From positions 1-57,485 of the forward strand of contig JAFGDK010000039.1 of the NCBI GenBank assembly GCA_016932165.1: a stretch of DNA of 57,485 bases, read 5' to 3'. The notes under the pieces are model-generated. The model ran no database searches. It had not been told where the DNA came from and saw only the letters and a program-made list of their open reading frames with translations. Position 1 is the first letter of the stretch; each line of letters begins with the position of its first letter. Shown here in pieces: positions 26,082 through 34,075 of this stretch. Position numbers and translations under genes: made by a program. The DNA comes from Anaerolineales bacterium. Its GTDB lineage: Bacteria; Chloroflexota; Anaerolineae; Anaerolineales; UBA11579.

Positions 26082-27884
26082 CTAAATCGCCTTCACCAGC
26101 TTGCGGGTAAAGCACTCAAGGATATCCCCCTCCTCGAAAGCATCAAAGCCGCGCAAGGCGATGCCGCACTCAAAACCAGCGCGCACTTCACGCACATCAT
26201 CTTTCTCATGTTTCAGCGAGCTGATATCGCCCTCATAAATCAGATTATCATTCCTCAGCACGCGTATCTGGGCATTCCGCAGAATTTCACCCTCAATCAC
26301 CCGGCACCCGGCAATGAAGCCGGTCTTGGGGATTTTAAACAGGGCGCGTACCTCTGCCCTGCCCACCACAGTAATCACTTCCTCTGGAGCCAGCATGCCT
26401 TTCAAAGCTTTCTCCACATCTTCGGTCAGCCGGTAGATTATATTGTAGAAGCGGATCGAAACCCCTTCCCGGTCAGCGGTGACGCGGGCAGCCTCATCGG
26501 CTTGCACATTGAATCCCATCACAATCGCCTGTGAGGCCGCGGCCAGGTCAATATCACTTTCGCTGATGTTCCCTGTCGCCGAATGGAGGATATTTACCCG
26601 GATCTTTCCTTCTTCATCGCTGGCGCTCATCTCCTGCAGTGACGAGACGATCGGTTCCAGCGAACCCTGCACGTCAGCTTTTATGATCAAGCGCAGTTCG
26701 CGCATCTGCCCTTCCTGAAACCGTTCAAACATCGTTTCCAGGGTAACCGGGCGCTGCTGGCCTATACGCGCATCTTTAGCCCGTTCTTCCCGCTCAGCCA
26801 CAATCACACGCGCTACCTTATCGCTATCCACCCGCCTGACCAGATCACCAGCATTGGGCACATCATTCAACCCCATCACCGAAATTGGTGTCGAGGGGCC
26901 GGCTTCCTCGATAGGCTCGCCGCGGAAATCAAACATCGCCCGGATGCGCCCATGGCTCAAGCCTGCAATCAATGTATCGCCCACCTGCAAAGTGCCGTTC
27001 TGCACCAGCACGGTGGCCATCACACCTTTAGCTTTATCGCGTTCTGCCTCAATCACCGTGCCGATCAATTTCCCCGCCGGGTTGGCAAGGATTTCGATGT
27101 TATCGGCCACCAGCAGGATTGCCTCAAGCAAATCTTCCAGGCCGATCTTCTCAGTAGCTGAGACCGGCACCACAATCGTATCACCGTCCCACTCATCCGG
27201 CACCAATCCAACCTCTGCAAGCTGCTGTTTCACCCGGTCTGGGTTAGCATTTTGCTTATCAATCTTGTTCAAGGCCACAATGATCGGCACCTGGGCCGCT
27301 TTGGCATGGTTCAATGCCTCTTTGGTTTGGGGCATCACGCCGTCATCTGCGGCCACCACCAAAATCACAATATCCGCACCTTGCGCCCCGCGTGAACGCA
27401 TCGCTGTAAAAGCCGCGTGGCCGGGCGTATCCAGAAAGGAAATCGTCTTGCCGTTGTGCTCGATCTGATATGCGCTGATATGCTGGGTGATCCCCCCATA
27501 CTCCCCCTCCTGGACAGAGGTTGATCGAATCGAATCCAGTAGAGAGGTTTTTCCGTGGTCAACATGGCCGAGGATCGTGACCACTGGTGGGCGCCTGACC
27601 AGGTCAGCTTCATCTTCATCGGCGATCAGACGCCGCCAGAGAGCAATTTCGCCCAAATCTTCCGTCTCAATCTGGTCGATCACTTCCAAGGTGGCTTCAA
27701 AGCCAAGTTCAGCGGCCACAATCGCAGCCGTGTCAAAGTCGATTTGCTGATTAATATTCGCCATCACCCCATTGGCCATCAATACCTTGATGATATCAAT
27801 CGGGCTGGCGTTGATCTTTTCTGCCAGGTCTCTGACCGTGGTGCTCGCAGGCAGTTCAATCGTTTTTTCTTGTTGTTCGGCCAT
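26082..27884 (-). CDS. infB: translation initiation factor IF-2 (short form)
   Basis: 600-residue GTPase that brings initiator tRNA to the 30S subunit. An IF2N-like helical module (TTVRDLAEKINASPIDIIKVLMANG) is followed at once by the G domain: GHVDHGKTSLLD (G1), GITQH (G2), DTPGHAAF (G3), ALNKID (G4), then the beta-barrel and C-terminal tRNA-binding domains. Most bacterial IF-2 proteins have 700-1000 residues with a long charged N-terminal region; this one is close to the minimal core. Ribosome site AAGGAG. The ylxQ gene usual between ylxR and infB is absent; a 154-bp gap is there instead. Confidence 0.97.
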   Translation of the reverse strand: MAEQQEKTIELPASTTVRDLAEKINASPIDIIKVLMANGVMANINQQIDFDTAAIVAAELGFEATLEVIDQIETEDLGEIALWRRLIADEDEADLVRRPPVVTILGHVDHGKTSLLDSIRSTSVQEGEYGGITQHISAYQIEHNGKTISFLDTPGHAAFTAMRSRGAQGADIVILVVAADDGVMPQTKEALNHAKAAQVPIIVALNKIDKQNANPDRVKQQLAEVGLVPDEWDGDTIVVPVSATEKIGLEDLLEAILLVADNIEILANPAGKLIGTVIEAERDKAKGVMATVLVQNGTLQVGDTLIAGLSHGRIRAMFDFRGEPIEEAGPSTPISVMGLNDVPNAGDLVRRVDSDKVARVIVAEREERAKDARIGQQRPVTLETMFERFQEGQMRELRLIIKADVQGSLEPIVSSLQEMSASDEEGKIRVNILHSATGNISESDIDLAAASQAIVMGFNVQADEAARVTADREGVSIRFYNIIYRLTEDVEKALKGMLAPEEVITVVGRAEVRALFKIPKTGFIAGCRVIEGEILRNAQIRVLRNDNLIYEGDISSLKHEKDDVREVRAGFECGIALRGFDAFEEGDILECFTRKLVKAI

Positions 27885-27915
27885 AAGATTCTCCTTCGGT
27901 TATTTTCTCATAAGC

Positions 27916-27990
27916 TCAACCGGCTCGCTGAACTCGCAGGATGGCTGCTTTACCACCCTGGTAGCCCCGGATCTTGATCTTGACAGGCAT
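27916..27990 (-). CDS. possible 24-residue basic peptide between ylxR and infB
   Basis: ATG at 27990 opens a 24-codon frame starting MPVKIKIRGYQGG and ending VQRAG, with six Lys/Arg and no acidic residue. It lies in the otherwise empty 154-bp gap between ylxR and infB, where many operons carry ylxQ. The ribosome site is weak (CAGG at about -10). It may be a leader peptide, a real small protein or chance; there is no homologue I recognise. Confidence 0.2.
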   Translation of the reverse strand: MPVKIKIRGYQGGKAAILRVQRAG

Positions 27991-28038
27991 AACAGTTTGC
28001 CTGACCCCTGACGCTCGCTTATCCCCGGGAGGATTCAG

Positions 28039-28347
28039 TCAGGATTCCGATTCCTCAGGGGCCTCGAGCGGCAAGGAGTGCATAAAATCCTTGAGCACGG
28101 CCATGTCTTCGGCGCTGATCTCAGTTTTGAGCGCATGCGCCAACTTTCCTTCCAGACCCTTTTGCCAGCAGCTACGCAAATCGTGAAGGTAAGCCCCCCG
28201 TCCCGCCAGCTTGCCGTGGGGGTCTATCTTCACGCCATCTGGCGAACGCACCACCCGGATCAGACCGCGTTTGGCCTGAACCTGGCGGCAGCCTACACAG
28301 GTGCGCTGGGGGATATGCTTTCGGCGTCTGCCTTTTTTAGCTGCCAC
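28039..28347 (-). CDS. ylxR: YlxR-family RNA-binding protein
   Basis: 102-residue YlxR (DUF448) protein. Core signature RTCVGCRQVQAKRGLIRVVRSPDG followed by GRGAYLHDLRSCWQKGLEG. Structures of the family suggest RNA binding; in Bacillus a homologue (RnpM) modulates RNase P. The basic N-terminus AAKKGRRRKHIPQ and acidic C-terminal tail are visible. Start codon is GTG (28345-28347), with GGTGAG just upstream. Sits 25 bp after nusA, the conserved nusA-ylxR-infB order. Confidence 0.93.
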   Translation of the reverse strand: MAAKKGRRRKHIPQRTCVGCRQVQAKRGLIRVVRSPDGVKIDPHGKLAGRGAYLHDLRSCWQKGLEGKLAHALKTEISAEDMAVLKDFMHSLPLEAPEESES

Positions 28348-28372
28348 CTCTCACCTACACGTTGTCTGGTTC

Positions 28373-30286
28373 TTAGTCCAGGAAATCGTCCCAGTCTTCC
28401 TCGCCCCATTCATCCCCTTTGCGCTTCCGGTGGCGGCGGACGATGTTTACGTCCAGATCCGGATCATATTCCACCTCGCGATACTTGCGGCGTTTCTTTG
28501 ATCCTTTATCATCATTCTGCAGTAATTGGTCATCGAAATCATCATCAATGAAGGTGATCTCGCTCTCTGCTAAAGCCTGCTCGAAGCTGAGTTCCTCCTC
28601 AAGCTCCTCTTCGGCTTCCTCATCCTCAACCGCCTCAACAATTTCCTCGACAGCTGCTTCAGAAACTTCTTCCTCAAGTTCCTCCGCGCCTGCTTCCGTG
28701 GCAGCCTCTGCCTCCACCTCAAGCTCTTCTTCAGCTTCAACAGCTTCTGCCGCCATCTCTTCAGCCGCTTCCTCAGGTTCTTCAACAATCTCTGGCTCGG
28801 GGAATTCAAAGGCCTCAACCGCCTCCCGCACCTCTTCCATCGCCTTCGGACCCACACCTTCAATTGACAAGATTTGATCGGAGTCCATCACCAGTTGCAG
28901 CATCAAATCGCCGATCGTGGAATACCCTTCACCGGTGATCTTGATTATCAACCGCGGGGAGACACCCAGCTCATCCAGCGGGATATCGAAAGCAGCAGCA
29001 GGAATACCCTGGCGTGCTTCGGCAATCCGGGCGCGCTGTTCCTCCACCTCGGCCTGGCGCTGGTCTTCTGCCCCGGTTTCCACTTTGTTCACAAACCGGC
29101 CCAGCAGGTTATATTCTTCTGGTGTGATCGGGCGGCCTTCAGCCTTGCGGGCCATCACCACCTCCACCTGAGCGACCATCTCGCTCATATCGCCTTGCAC
29201 CAGGTCGGGCTGCTCCTGCAGTTTGACGAGGGCATCCGAAGTGGCTTCCGGCAGGCTCTTGATATCAATCCGCCAGGCGGTCAGCTTGGCAGCCAGACGG
29301 GCATTCTGCCCGTCCCTGCCGATCGCCAGACTCAATTGATCCTCTGGCACCACCACAGTGGCAGTTTTGGTCTCACTGGTCTCATCAAGGAACACCCCGC
29401 TGACCCGTGCTGGGCTGAGTGCCTTGGCAATAAAAGCCGATGGGTCCGGGTTCCACTCAATTACGTCAATCTTCTCATCATGCAGCTCGCGCACGATCGC
29501 CTGAATACGGACGCCGCGGATCCCCACACAGGCGCCCACCGGGTCAATCCCCGGCTGCAAGCCGGCGACCGCTACCTTCGAGCGGTATCCCGGCTCTCGG
29601 GCAATTGAGCGGATCTCCACCAGCCCGTGATATATTTCCGGCACCTCATCTTCCAGCAAGCGGCGCAGGAAGTTCTTATGCGCCCTGGAGAGGATGATCT
29701 GCGGGCCGCGCGGGCTCATTTTGACCTCCAGCAGCAGGGCGCGCACCCGGTCGTGCAGGCGGAATCGTTCCCCCCTGATCTGGTGGTTGCGCGGCATCGT
29801 GCCTTCTGCCTTGCGGTCCAGGCCCAGGGTGATCATCCCGGAGCCCATCGCCTGGACAATCCCATTGATGATCTCGCCTTCCAGCGTCTTGAAGTGGTCA
29901 TACTGCGCCTGGCGTTCCGCCTCGCGGATGCGCTGCTGGATCACCTGGCGGGCAGTCTGGGCAGCCACACGTCCAAAGTCCTCAGGGGTCGATTCGACCA
30001 TCACCACCTGGCCCAGTTCTGCTTCTTCATCAGCCAGTTTAGCTGTGGCCAGGTCAACTTCTGTGCGTTCGTCCTGCACGTCTTCGACCACCTCTTTCTC
30101 TGCAAAGATGGTCACCTCTCCCGTCTCAACATCGAAGTTGGCCTCCACCTGCTGTGCGCTCGAAGCATTCACGGTCTTCCGGTAAGCAGACACCATGGCC
30201 GCCTCGAGGGCTTCCGCCACAATCTCCTGCGGAAGCTGTTTGTCTTCCAGCAATTCGCTAAACGCCAGGAAAAATTCATTCTTCAT
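28373..30286 (-). CDS. nusA: transcription termination/antitermination factor NusA with acidic tail
   Basis: 637-residue RNA polymerase-binding factor controlling pausing and termination. Order: N-terminal polymerase-binding domain ([29 protein letters not shown]), S1 domain ([18 protein letters not shown]), KH1/KH2 ([63 protein letters not shown]), a helix-hairpin-helix segment (IGDLMLQLV...[14 protein letters not shown]), then about 80 residues almost entirely Glu/Ala/Val. The tail is reminiscent of the acidic repeats of other NusA proteins. Start 30286 follows GGAG; the frame extends to 30343 without support. First gene of the seven-gene operon; rimP is not adjacent. Confidence 0.96.
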   Translation of the reverse strand: MKNEFFLAFSELLEDKQLPQEIVAEALEAAMVSAYRKTVNASSAQQVEANFDVETGEVTIFAEKEVVEDVQDERTEVDLATAKLADEEAELGQVVMVESTPEDFGRVAAQTARQVIQQRIREAERQAQYDHFKTLEGEIINGIVQAMGSGMITLGLDRKAEGTMPRNHQIRGERFRLHDRVRALLLEVKMSPRGPQIILSRAHKNFLRRLLEDEVPEIYHGLVEIRSIAREPGYRSKVAVAGLQPGIDPVGACVGIRGVRIQAIVRELHDEKIDVIEWNPDPSAFIAKALSPARVSGVFLDETSETKTATVVVPEDQLSLAIGRDGQNARLAAKLTAWRIDIKSLPEATSDALVKLQEQPDLVQGDMSEMVAQVEVVMARKAEGRPITPEEYNLLGRFVNKVETGAEDQRQAEVEEQRARIAEARQGIPAAAFDIPLDELGVSPRLIIKITGEGYSTIGDLMLQLVMDSDQILSIEGVGPKAMEEVREAVEAFEFPEPEIVEEPEEAAEEMAAEAVEAEEELEVEAEAATEAGAEELEEEVSEAAVEEIVEAVEDEEAEEELEEELSFEQALAESEITFIDDDFDDQLLQNDDKGSKKRRKYREVEYDPDLDVNIVRRHRKRKGDEWGEEDWDDFLD

Positions 30287-30352
30287 TTTTTTCAATCTCC
30301 AAACCATATTCAATTGTCTGCGGGACAGATGATATTTATTCAATTCAAGAGT

Positions 30353-30396
30353 CCCACTTTGCCCTGGAACAAAGAAAAGTGGGGTTGGCCCACTTT
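30353..30396 (-). promoter_or_regulatory. nusA leader with two mutually exclusive hairpins
   Basis: In the nusA 5' leader (minus strand) the 8-mer AAAGTGGG occurs twice (30389-30396 and 30353-30360), and its complement CCCACTTT (30376-30383) lies between. The complement can pair with the upstream copy (5-nt loop) or with the downstream copy (15-nt loop), not both. No U-run follows, so it is not a plain terminator. This looks like a two-state leader switch. Confidence 0.5.
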
Positions 30397-30430
30397 CCGG
30401 TGTTACTTCTATTCACAGGAATGCGCAAAT

Positions 30431-30459
30431 ATTCTAGCACGGAAATTATCGGCGGGCAA
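30431..30459 (-). promoter_or_regulatory. promoter of the nusA operon
   Basis: Minus strand -35 TTGCCC (30454-30459), 17-bp spacer, -10 TAGAAT (30431-30436) preceded by TGC (extended -10). Predicted start near 30424, giving a leader of about 138 nt that contains the alternative hairpins. Confidence 0.65.
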
Positions 30460-30517
30460 GGGAGGCAAGTGCATTTTGGGCTGGAATTTATGAAATTCTG
30501 AGGTTGGTTTTTCGTCC

Positions 30518-30665
30518 GTCATTGCGAGCCCGACGTTCAGCCTTCGGCTGAAAGCATACAGCTAAGCTGAACATCAGGCGAAGCAATCCTTCAAAAAATT
30601 TATCTAGGGCTATGTAAAGGGATTGCTTCCCACCCGAAGCTTTTCAGCGTCACCCTCGCAATAAC
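30518..30665. repeat. palindromic interspersed repeat (GTCATTGCGAG-type)
   Basis: Outer arms GTCATTGCGAG (30518-30528) and CTCGCAATAAC (30655-30665) are inverted copies, one mismatch. Inner arms GAAGCAATCC (30580-30589) and GGATTGCTTC (30620-30629) are perfect inverted copies. A small hairpin CAGCCTTCGGCTG sits at 30538-30550. The CGTCATTGCGAG...GAAGCAATCC pattern is one I recognise from abundant non-coding palindromic elements in many bacterial genomes; it has no transposase. Confidence 0.65.
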
Positions 30666-30740
30666 ACCTGCACAGTATGAATTTGACACTATGGAAAATT
30701 ATCCCCCCGATAGCGATCAGTCTTTGTGCGGGCTAATTGT

Positions 30741-30776
30741 CAATCAGCCGCTTGAAGATATTTTGCCTCGTAATCT
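30741..30776. repeat. left direct repeat flanking the TPR/SIR2 cassette
   Basis: Begins CAATCAGCCGCTTGAAGATA and matches 33388-33420 at 29 of 33 aligned positions with one 3-nt gap. The two copies lie in the same orientation at the outer edges of the cassette. Read on the minus strand, both give related peptides (DYEAKYLQAAD-stop and DCEEKYRAADWMSG-stop), with the gap being one codon. Confidence 0.6.
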
Positions 30777-30791
30777 CTCGATGATCCAAAA

Positions 30792-32756
30792 TTAACTATC
30801 ATGATCTTCTGACCGTTCGTAACGAGCAGAAGGAATCACATGTTGATTAATCTCAATACCAACAGCTTTTCCAATCTGTCCAATTTTGACGTAATATTGT
30901 GTCATTATCCGACTGTACCACCTCAAGAACTCATAGTCCCATCTTTCTAATTTACTAAAGTGTTCTTGTGCAGACTCCATCAACTTGATACCTCTCTCTA
31001 CTTCTCCGATAAAAAAGAGACACCGGCTCCGTTCAACCTCGTAACCACCCTCAAGTGCATGGATGTAAATACTATGCTTTGAGGTCGGAGCAGGCCATTG
31101 ATCAAGCAAATTAAGTGCCAAGTCTGCCTTCCCAAGATTACGAAGTCGAGCCGCCAGCCGAAGTAGATTCAAACGCTTACGATATCGACGATCAATAGCA
31201 AGCGTCTTATAAAGGTGTGCTGGTTCATCAAGTGGATCTAATCCTTCAAGCAGATCAGCTATCTGAGTCTCATGAAATGACTCTCGAATCACATTCAGAT
31301 CGGTAATTATCTCCGAAATCTCACCTAAAAAAATGGCATGCGAATCTTCCGCAGCTTTAAATTCCCCCAGCTTGAAATTTACCCAAGCAAGAGCTTCTGC
31401 AGACCGCATCTGCAAGGCCCTATGCTCAAGTGATTTCGCAGATTCATAAGTAGTTTTGAGAATCTTTTGGGCACGCTCAAGGTTGCTTCCTCCTTGATAC
31501 GCCTTTTCCAACCCAAATTCGAGTAATATGTCTGTCTCATCAAGGCTGCTGAACCTTTTTGAGATTTCGCTTTCATTGAAATCTACATCTCCAAATGGAT
31601 CCTCTGGCTTTATGGATAATCCAAAGCGCCTCATAATTGCAGGTCTTACAACCAGCCTTGGAGTGAGTTTCTGTTCATACAACATTAAAACATCAAATGG
31701 GGGAGAACTAAAATAGTCAGGGAAAATATTCTCCCTCAGCATTGACTCATGGAGGAATTTGCTTAGCTGAATTCGGTAATTCTTGTTAGTTGGAATCCCA
31801 AGTCTTCTTCGGAGACTATGCAATACGAAGGCTTTCTTTGTCCGTTCAACAGGGGCTAAAACGCTGCTCAGCCGATCCTGCAGACTATCTATCCTTTCTG
31901 CAAAGATTTTATCTGGGATCGATTCAATTATTTCATACGCCTGATCCCGTTGTAACAGAGCTAATAACGGATTAACTTCATCAGATTCTGCCAGGTTTCC
32001 CTGAACAACAACTACATCGAGCCCGCTCCTCATAAGTAGATCCAGGACAGCCGGTGGTTCATCAGGTAAAACTATCCACCAAATCTTTTCAGGGCGTCCG
32101 TCTAAGAAGGCTCTCACGATGTGAAAGTCATTTCCACTATAACCTGCTACGACAATCTCCCTTTGCGCGATTACTTTCGCCAGTTTAGATGGTATCGGAG
32201 AAAACCCTATCAACGATACATCATTTGCAGCAATAGAGATTCGGTTCCCAAGGTCTCCGTGCAACTTCCATATACACCCTTCATCGCCTGGTCCCCCATC
32301 ATCAATCTGAACATCGACTTTTAGTTTTGCAGCATCAAAACACTGCTCAATCAAAGTGTCAAAGTTTGTTGTAATGATTCTTGAAATCTGACCAAATTCC
32401 AATAGACGCGCCAAAGAATAATGATTAATGTTGGGGCAATTCGACTCAAGAGCTATCCGAAAAAGCTCAGGAACAATATCTGCAGCAAATTCCGATGTCG
32501 CATTATAGATCAACTCTGGAGATCCAAGTTGGTCAAGTAAGTCTTTTGGTAATTCCTCCACAGACAACTCGTCAACAAAACCCGCCAATTCCGAATCGTG
32601 TGTCAATGCATCATAAAAAGCTTTTACAAGCCGGCCTGCCAGTGGAAGGGAAGATGGCGCTGCTGCAGATACACCTGCACCAACAAACATAATAGGTCTA
32701 GACCCCACACCAGAAACAAACTCTTCAGAACCGATGGTCTTGTATTTGATTTCCAT
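30792..32756 (-). CDS. SIR2-like domain protein with TPR-like C-terminal region (putative defence NADase)
   Basis: 654-residue protein. The N-terminal third is a SIR2-like NAD-binding fold: FVGAGVS (26-30), IITTNFDTLIEQ (Asn131), KLHGDL (His166) and VAGYSGNDFH (205-212). Asn131 and His166 match the Asn/His pair needed for NAD cleavage in antiphage SIR2 proteins such as ThsA and DSR2. The C-terminal ~230 residues (from about 420) are helical with TPR-like periodicity (LERAQKILKTTYESA, LGEFKAAEDSHAIFLGEI, GEVERGIKLMESAQEHF). No deacetylase zinc cysteines. GC is clearly lower than the neighbours. The gene follows the small TPR gene by 14 bp without a ribosome site, suggesting coupling. A defence role is inference. 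Confidence 0.82.
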   Translation of the reverse strand: MEIKYKTIGSEEFVSGVGSRPIMFVGAGVSAAAPSSLPLAGRLVKAFYDALTHDSELAGFVDELSVEELPKDLLDQLGSPELIYNATSEFAADIVPELFRIALESNCPNINHYSLARLLEFGQISRIITTNFDTLIEQCFDAAKLKVDVQIDDGGPGDEGCIWKLHGDLGNRISIAANDVSLIGFSPIPSKLAKVIAQREIVVAGYSGNDFHIVRAFLDGRPEKIWWIVLPDEPPAVLDLLMRSGLDVVVVQGNLAESDEVNPLLALLQRDQAYEIIESIPDKIFAERIDSLQDRLSSVLAPVERTKKAFVLHSLRRRLGIPTNKNYRIQLSKFLHESMLRENIFPDYFSSPPFDVLMLYEQKLTPRLVVRPAIMRRFGLSIKPEDPFGDVDFNESEISKRFSSLDETDILLEFGLEKAYQGGSNLERAQKILKTTYESAKSLEHRALQMRSAEALAWVNFKLGEFKAAEDSHAIFLGEISEIITDLNVIRESFHETQIADLLEGLDPLDEPAHLYKTLAIDRRYRKRLNLLRLAARLRNLGKADLALNLLDQWPAPTSKHSIYIHALEGGYEVERSRCLFFIGEVERGIKLMESAQEHFSKLERWDYEFLRWYSRIMTQYYVKIGQIGKAVGIEINQHVIPSARYERSEDHDS

Positions 32757-32770
32757 TGATTTGGTTGTTT

Positions 32771-33274
32771 CTATTTTGATATCAATGAATCTGCATACGC
32801 TAGGTTCCTGCGGATAACTTTTCCGAATTCAGCAGTGGTTTCTTTATCTAAATTGGCGATCGCTTGTTTAAATTGCTTCACCGCCTCAACTGGATCTGAT
32901 TGCTTCAACGCAATGATGCCGAGATTGTTATGGGCCTGAACGATCTCGGCTGACATTTTAATCTCCTTACCCATTTCTTGAGCATTTTCATAACATTCTT
33001 TAGCCAGATCAAATTCTTCTAGATACATATGTGCACCACCAAGGAACCTGTATAAGCCTGAAAGAATCCCAACCATTGGTGGACGCATCTCATTAGGGAT
33101 ATCTACTAGAATGGCCATGGATAAATCAATGGCATTCTCAAGTTTATCCTTGAGCTTTGAAATTTTTGCCAAATCAGACAACTTACCAGTCTCATATGCT
33201 GTGAGAACATTCTCTGCTTCCATGTATGTTTCAATCAGCATAGAAAAATCTATACCGCTTTTGTTTCTCGTCAT
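32771..33274 (-). CDS. small tetratricopeptide-repeat protein, partner of the SIR2 gene
   Basis: 167-residue all-helical protein with two to three TPR units, the clearest being LYRFLGGAHMYLEEFDLAKECYENAQEMG and AHNNLGIIALKQSDPVEAVKQFKQAIANL (each quoted in part of a longer helix pair). No catalytic domain. Start 33274 follows GAGGAGG; the frame extends 12 codons further without support. First gene of the AT-rich two-gene cassette, with its own promoter (TATAAT 33344-33349). Probably a scaffold, sensor or inhibitor of the SIR2-like protein, judging only from adjacency. Confidence 0.8.
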   Translation of the reverse strand: MTRNKSGIDFSMLIETYMEAENVLTAYETGKLSDLAKISKLKDKLENAIDLSMAILVDIPNEMRPPMVGILSGLYRFLGGAHMYLEEFDLAKECYENAQEMGKEIKMSAEIVQAHNNLGIIALKQSDPVEAVKQFKQAIANLDKETTAEFGKVIRRNLAYADSLISK

Positions 33275-33343
33275 TTTTCTTCCTCCTCTTCCCAGCTCTA
33301 GAGTATCCACATTAATTTAGAATCAGTATGTATTTTCTTTGAT

Positions 33344-33370
33344 ATTATATAAATTTAACTTCAGATGCAA
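33344..33370 (-). promoter_or_regulatory. promoter of the TPR/SIR2 cassette
   Basis: Minus strand TTGCAT (33365-33370) and TATAAT (33344-33349), 15 bp apart, or 17 bp to an overlapping TAATAT. AT-rich surroundings. It lies inside the right flanking repeat, so the cassette carries its own promoter. Confidence 0.5.
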
Positions 33371-33387
33371 TCTTTCACCCTGACATC

Positions 33388-33420
33388 CAATCAGCCGCTC
33401 GATATTTTTCCTCGCAGTCT
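33388..33420. repeat. right direct repeat flanking the TPR/SIR2 cassette
   Basis: Begins CAATCAGCCGCTCGATATTT, the partner of 30741-30776 (29 of 33 aligned positions identical, one 3-nt gap). Located just outside the cassette promoter. Divergence suggests either an old duplication created on insertion or two related gene remnants. Confidence 0.6.
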
Positions 33421-33499
33421 GGGTTATTTAATTTGAGCTTCGTGCAGTTAGTTACACCCAAAAACAATCTCTACCATAAGATTTTTATCGGTAGATGAA

Positions 33500-34075
33500 T
33501 TATTCTTTCAAAAAGACAGATTCCCGTTGATGATTGTTGTTCAGCCGCTTGATCAGCCTGTACCCCGGCTCAGAAACCTGCCGCAGATGCCCTTGGTCAT
33601 CGTAATAAGACCACTTCCCCGAAATCCTCTTCACAATCCGGTACCCCAGCCGCTGATAGAGCCGGATCGCATCCGGATTGTCTTCAGCCACATTCAAGGT
33701 CAGTTCCTGAAAGTCGCGTCCGATCAGGTCATCTTCCACATACTGCATCATCGCCGTACCCAGCCCCTGCCCCCGAAACTCAGGACGCACCCTGAAAGAG
33801 TGTAAATAGGCGCGTTTCCGTCCGTCAGCACAGCTGCGATCGGCCATCTTCAACTGCACAAACGCCTGTCCTGCCAGGCCAATACCGGGCACCTCTGCCA
33901 CCCACATCACCGCCAGCCCGCGTTGGGCGCGGGCAAACACATCTGCATATACCCCGCGGAAGCGCTGGAATTCCCCCTCCCATTCCATCCCGCGCAGGTC
34001 CGATTGCACCGCCTGACGAATCCGGATCCCGTCCAACAAGTTCCCGGTCCGGGTAACAGATTGGGTATCAGTCAT
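33500..34075 (-). CDS. GNAT-family N-acetyltransferase
   Basis: 191-residue acetyl-CoA-dependent acetyltransferase. The acetyl-CoA loop is VRPEFRGQGLGTAMMQYVEDDL (motif RGQGLG), followed by the ELTLNVAEDNPDAIRLYQRLGY segment typical of motif B. Substrate unknown. The reading frame is open to 34222, but that part overlaps the nucleotidyltransferase gene in another frame and has no family character. ATG 34075 (or 34078) sits at the GGAGG next to the upstream stop, so it is translationally coupled to that gene. Confidence 0.87.
   Translation of the reverse strand: MTDTQSVTRTGNLLDGIRIRQAVQSDLRGMEWEGEFQRFRGVYADVFARAQRGLAVMWVAEVPGIGLAGQAFVQLKMADRSCADGRKRAYLHSFRVRPEFRGQGLGTAMMQYVEDDLIGRDFQELTLNVAEDNPDAIRLYQRLGYRIVKRISGKWSYYDDQGHLRQVSEPGYRLIKRLNNNHQRESVFLKE

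Larger units (their letters stand above)
30460..30791. other. gap between the nusA promoter and the SIR2 gene
   Basis: About 330 bp without a gene. It holds a palindromic interspersed-type repeat (30518-30665) and the left copy of the direct repeat that flanks the TPR/SIR2 cassette (30741-30776). No RNA gene or terminator with a U-run was seen. Confidence 0.6.

Noticed and set aside
28419-28877. Serine-rich 152-codon plus-strand frame
   Set aside because: Complement of the Glu/Ala-rich tail of nusA; low-complexity shadow.
30353-30396. Reading the nusA leader hairpin as an intrinsic terminator
   Set aside because: Neither alternative stem is followed by a U-run.
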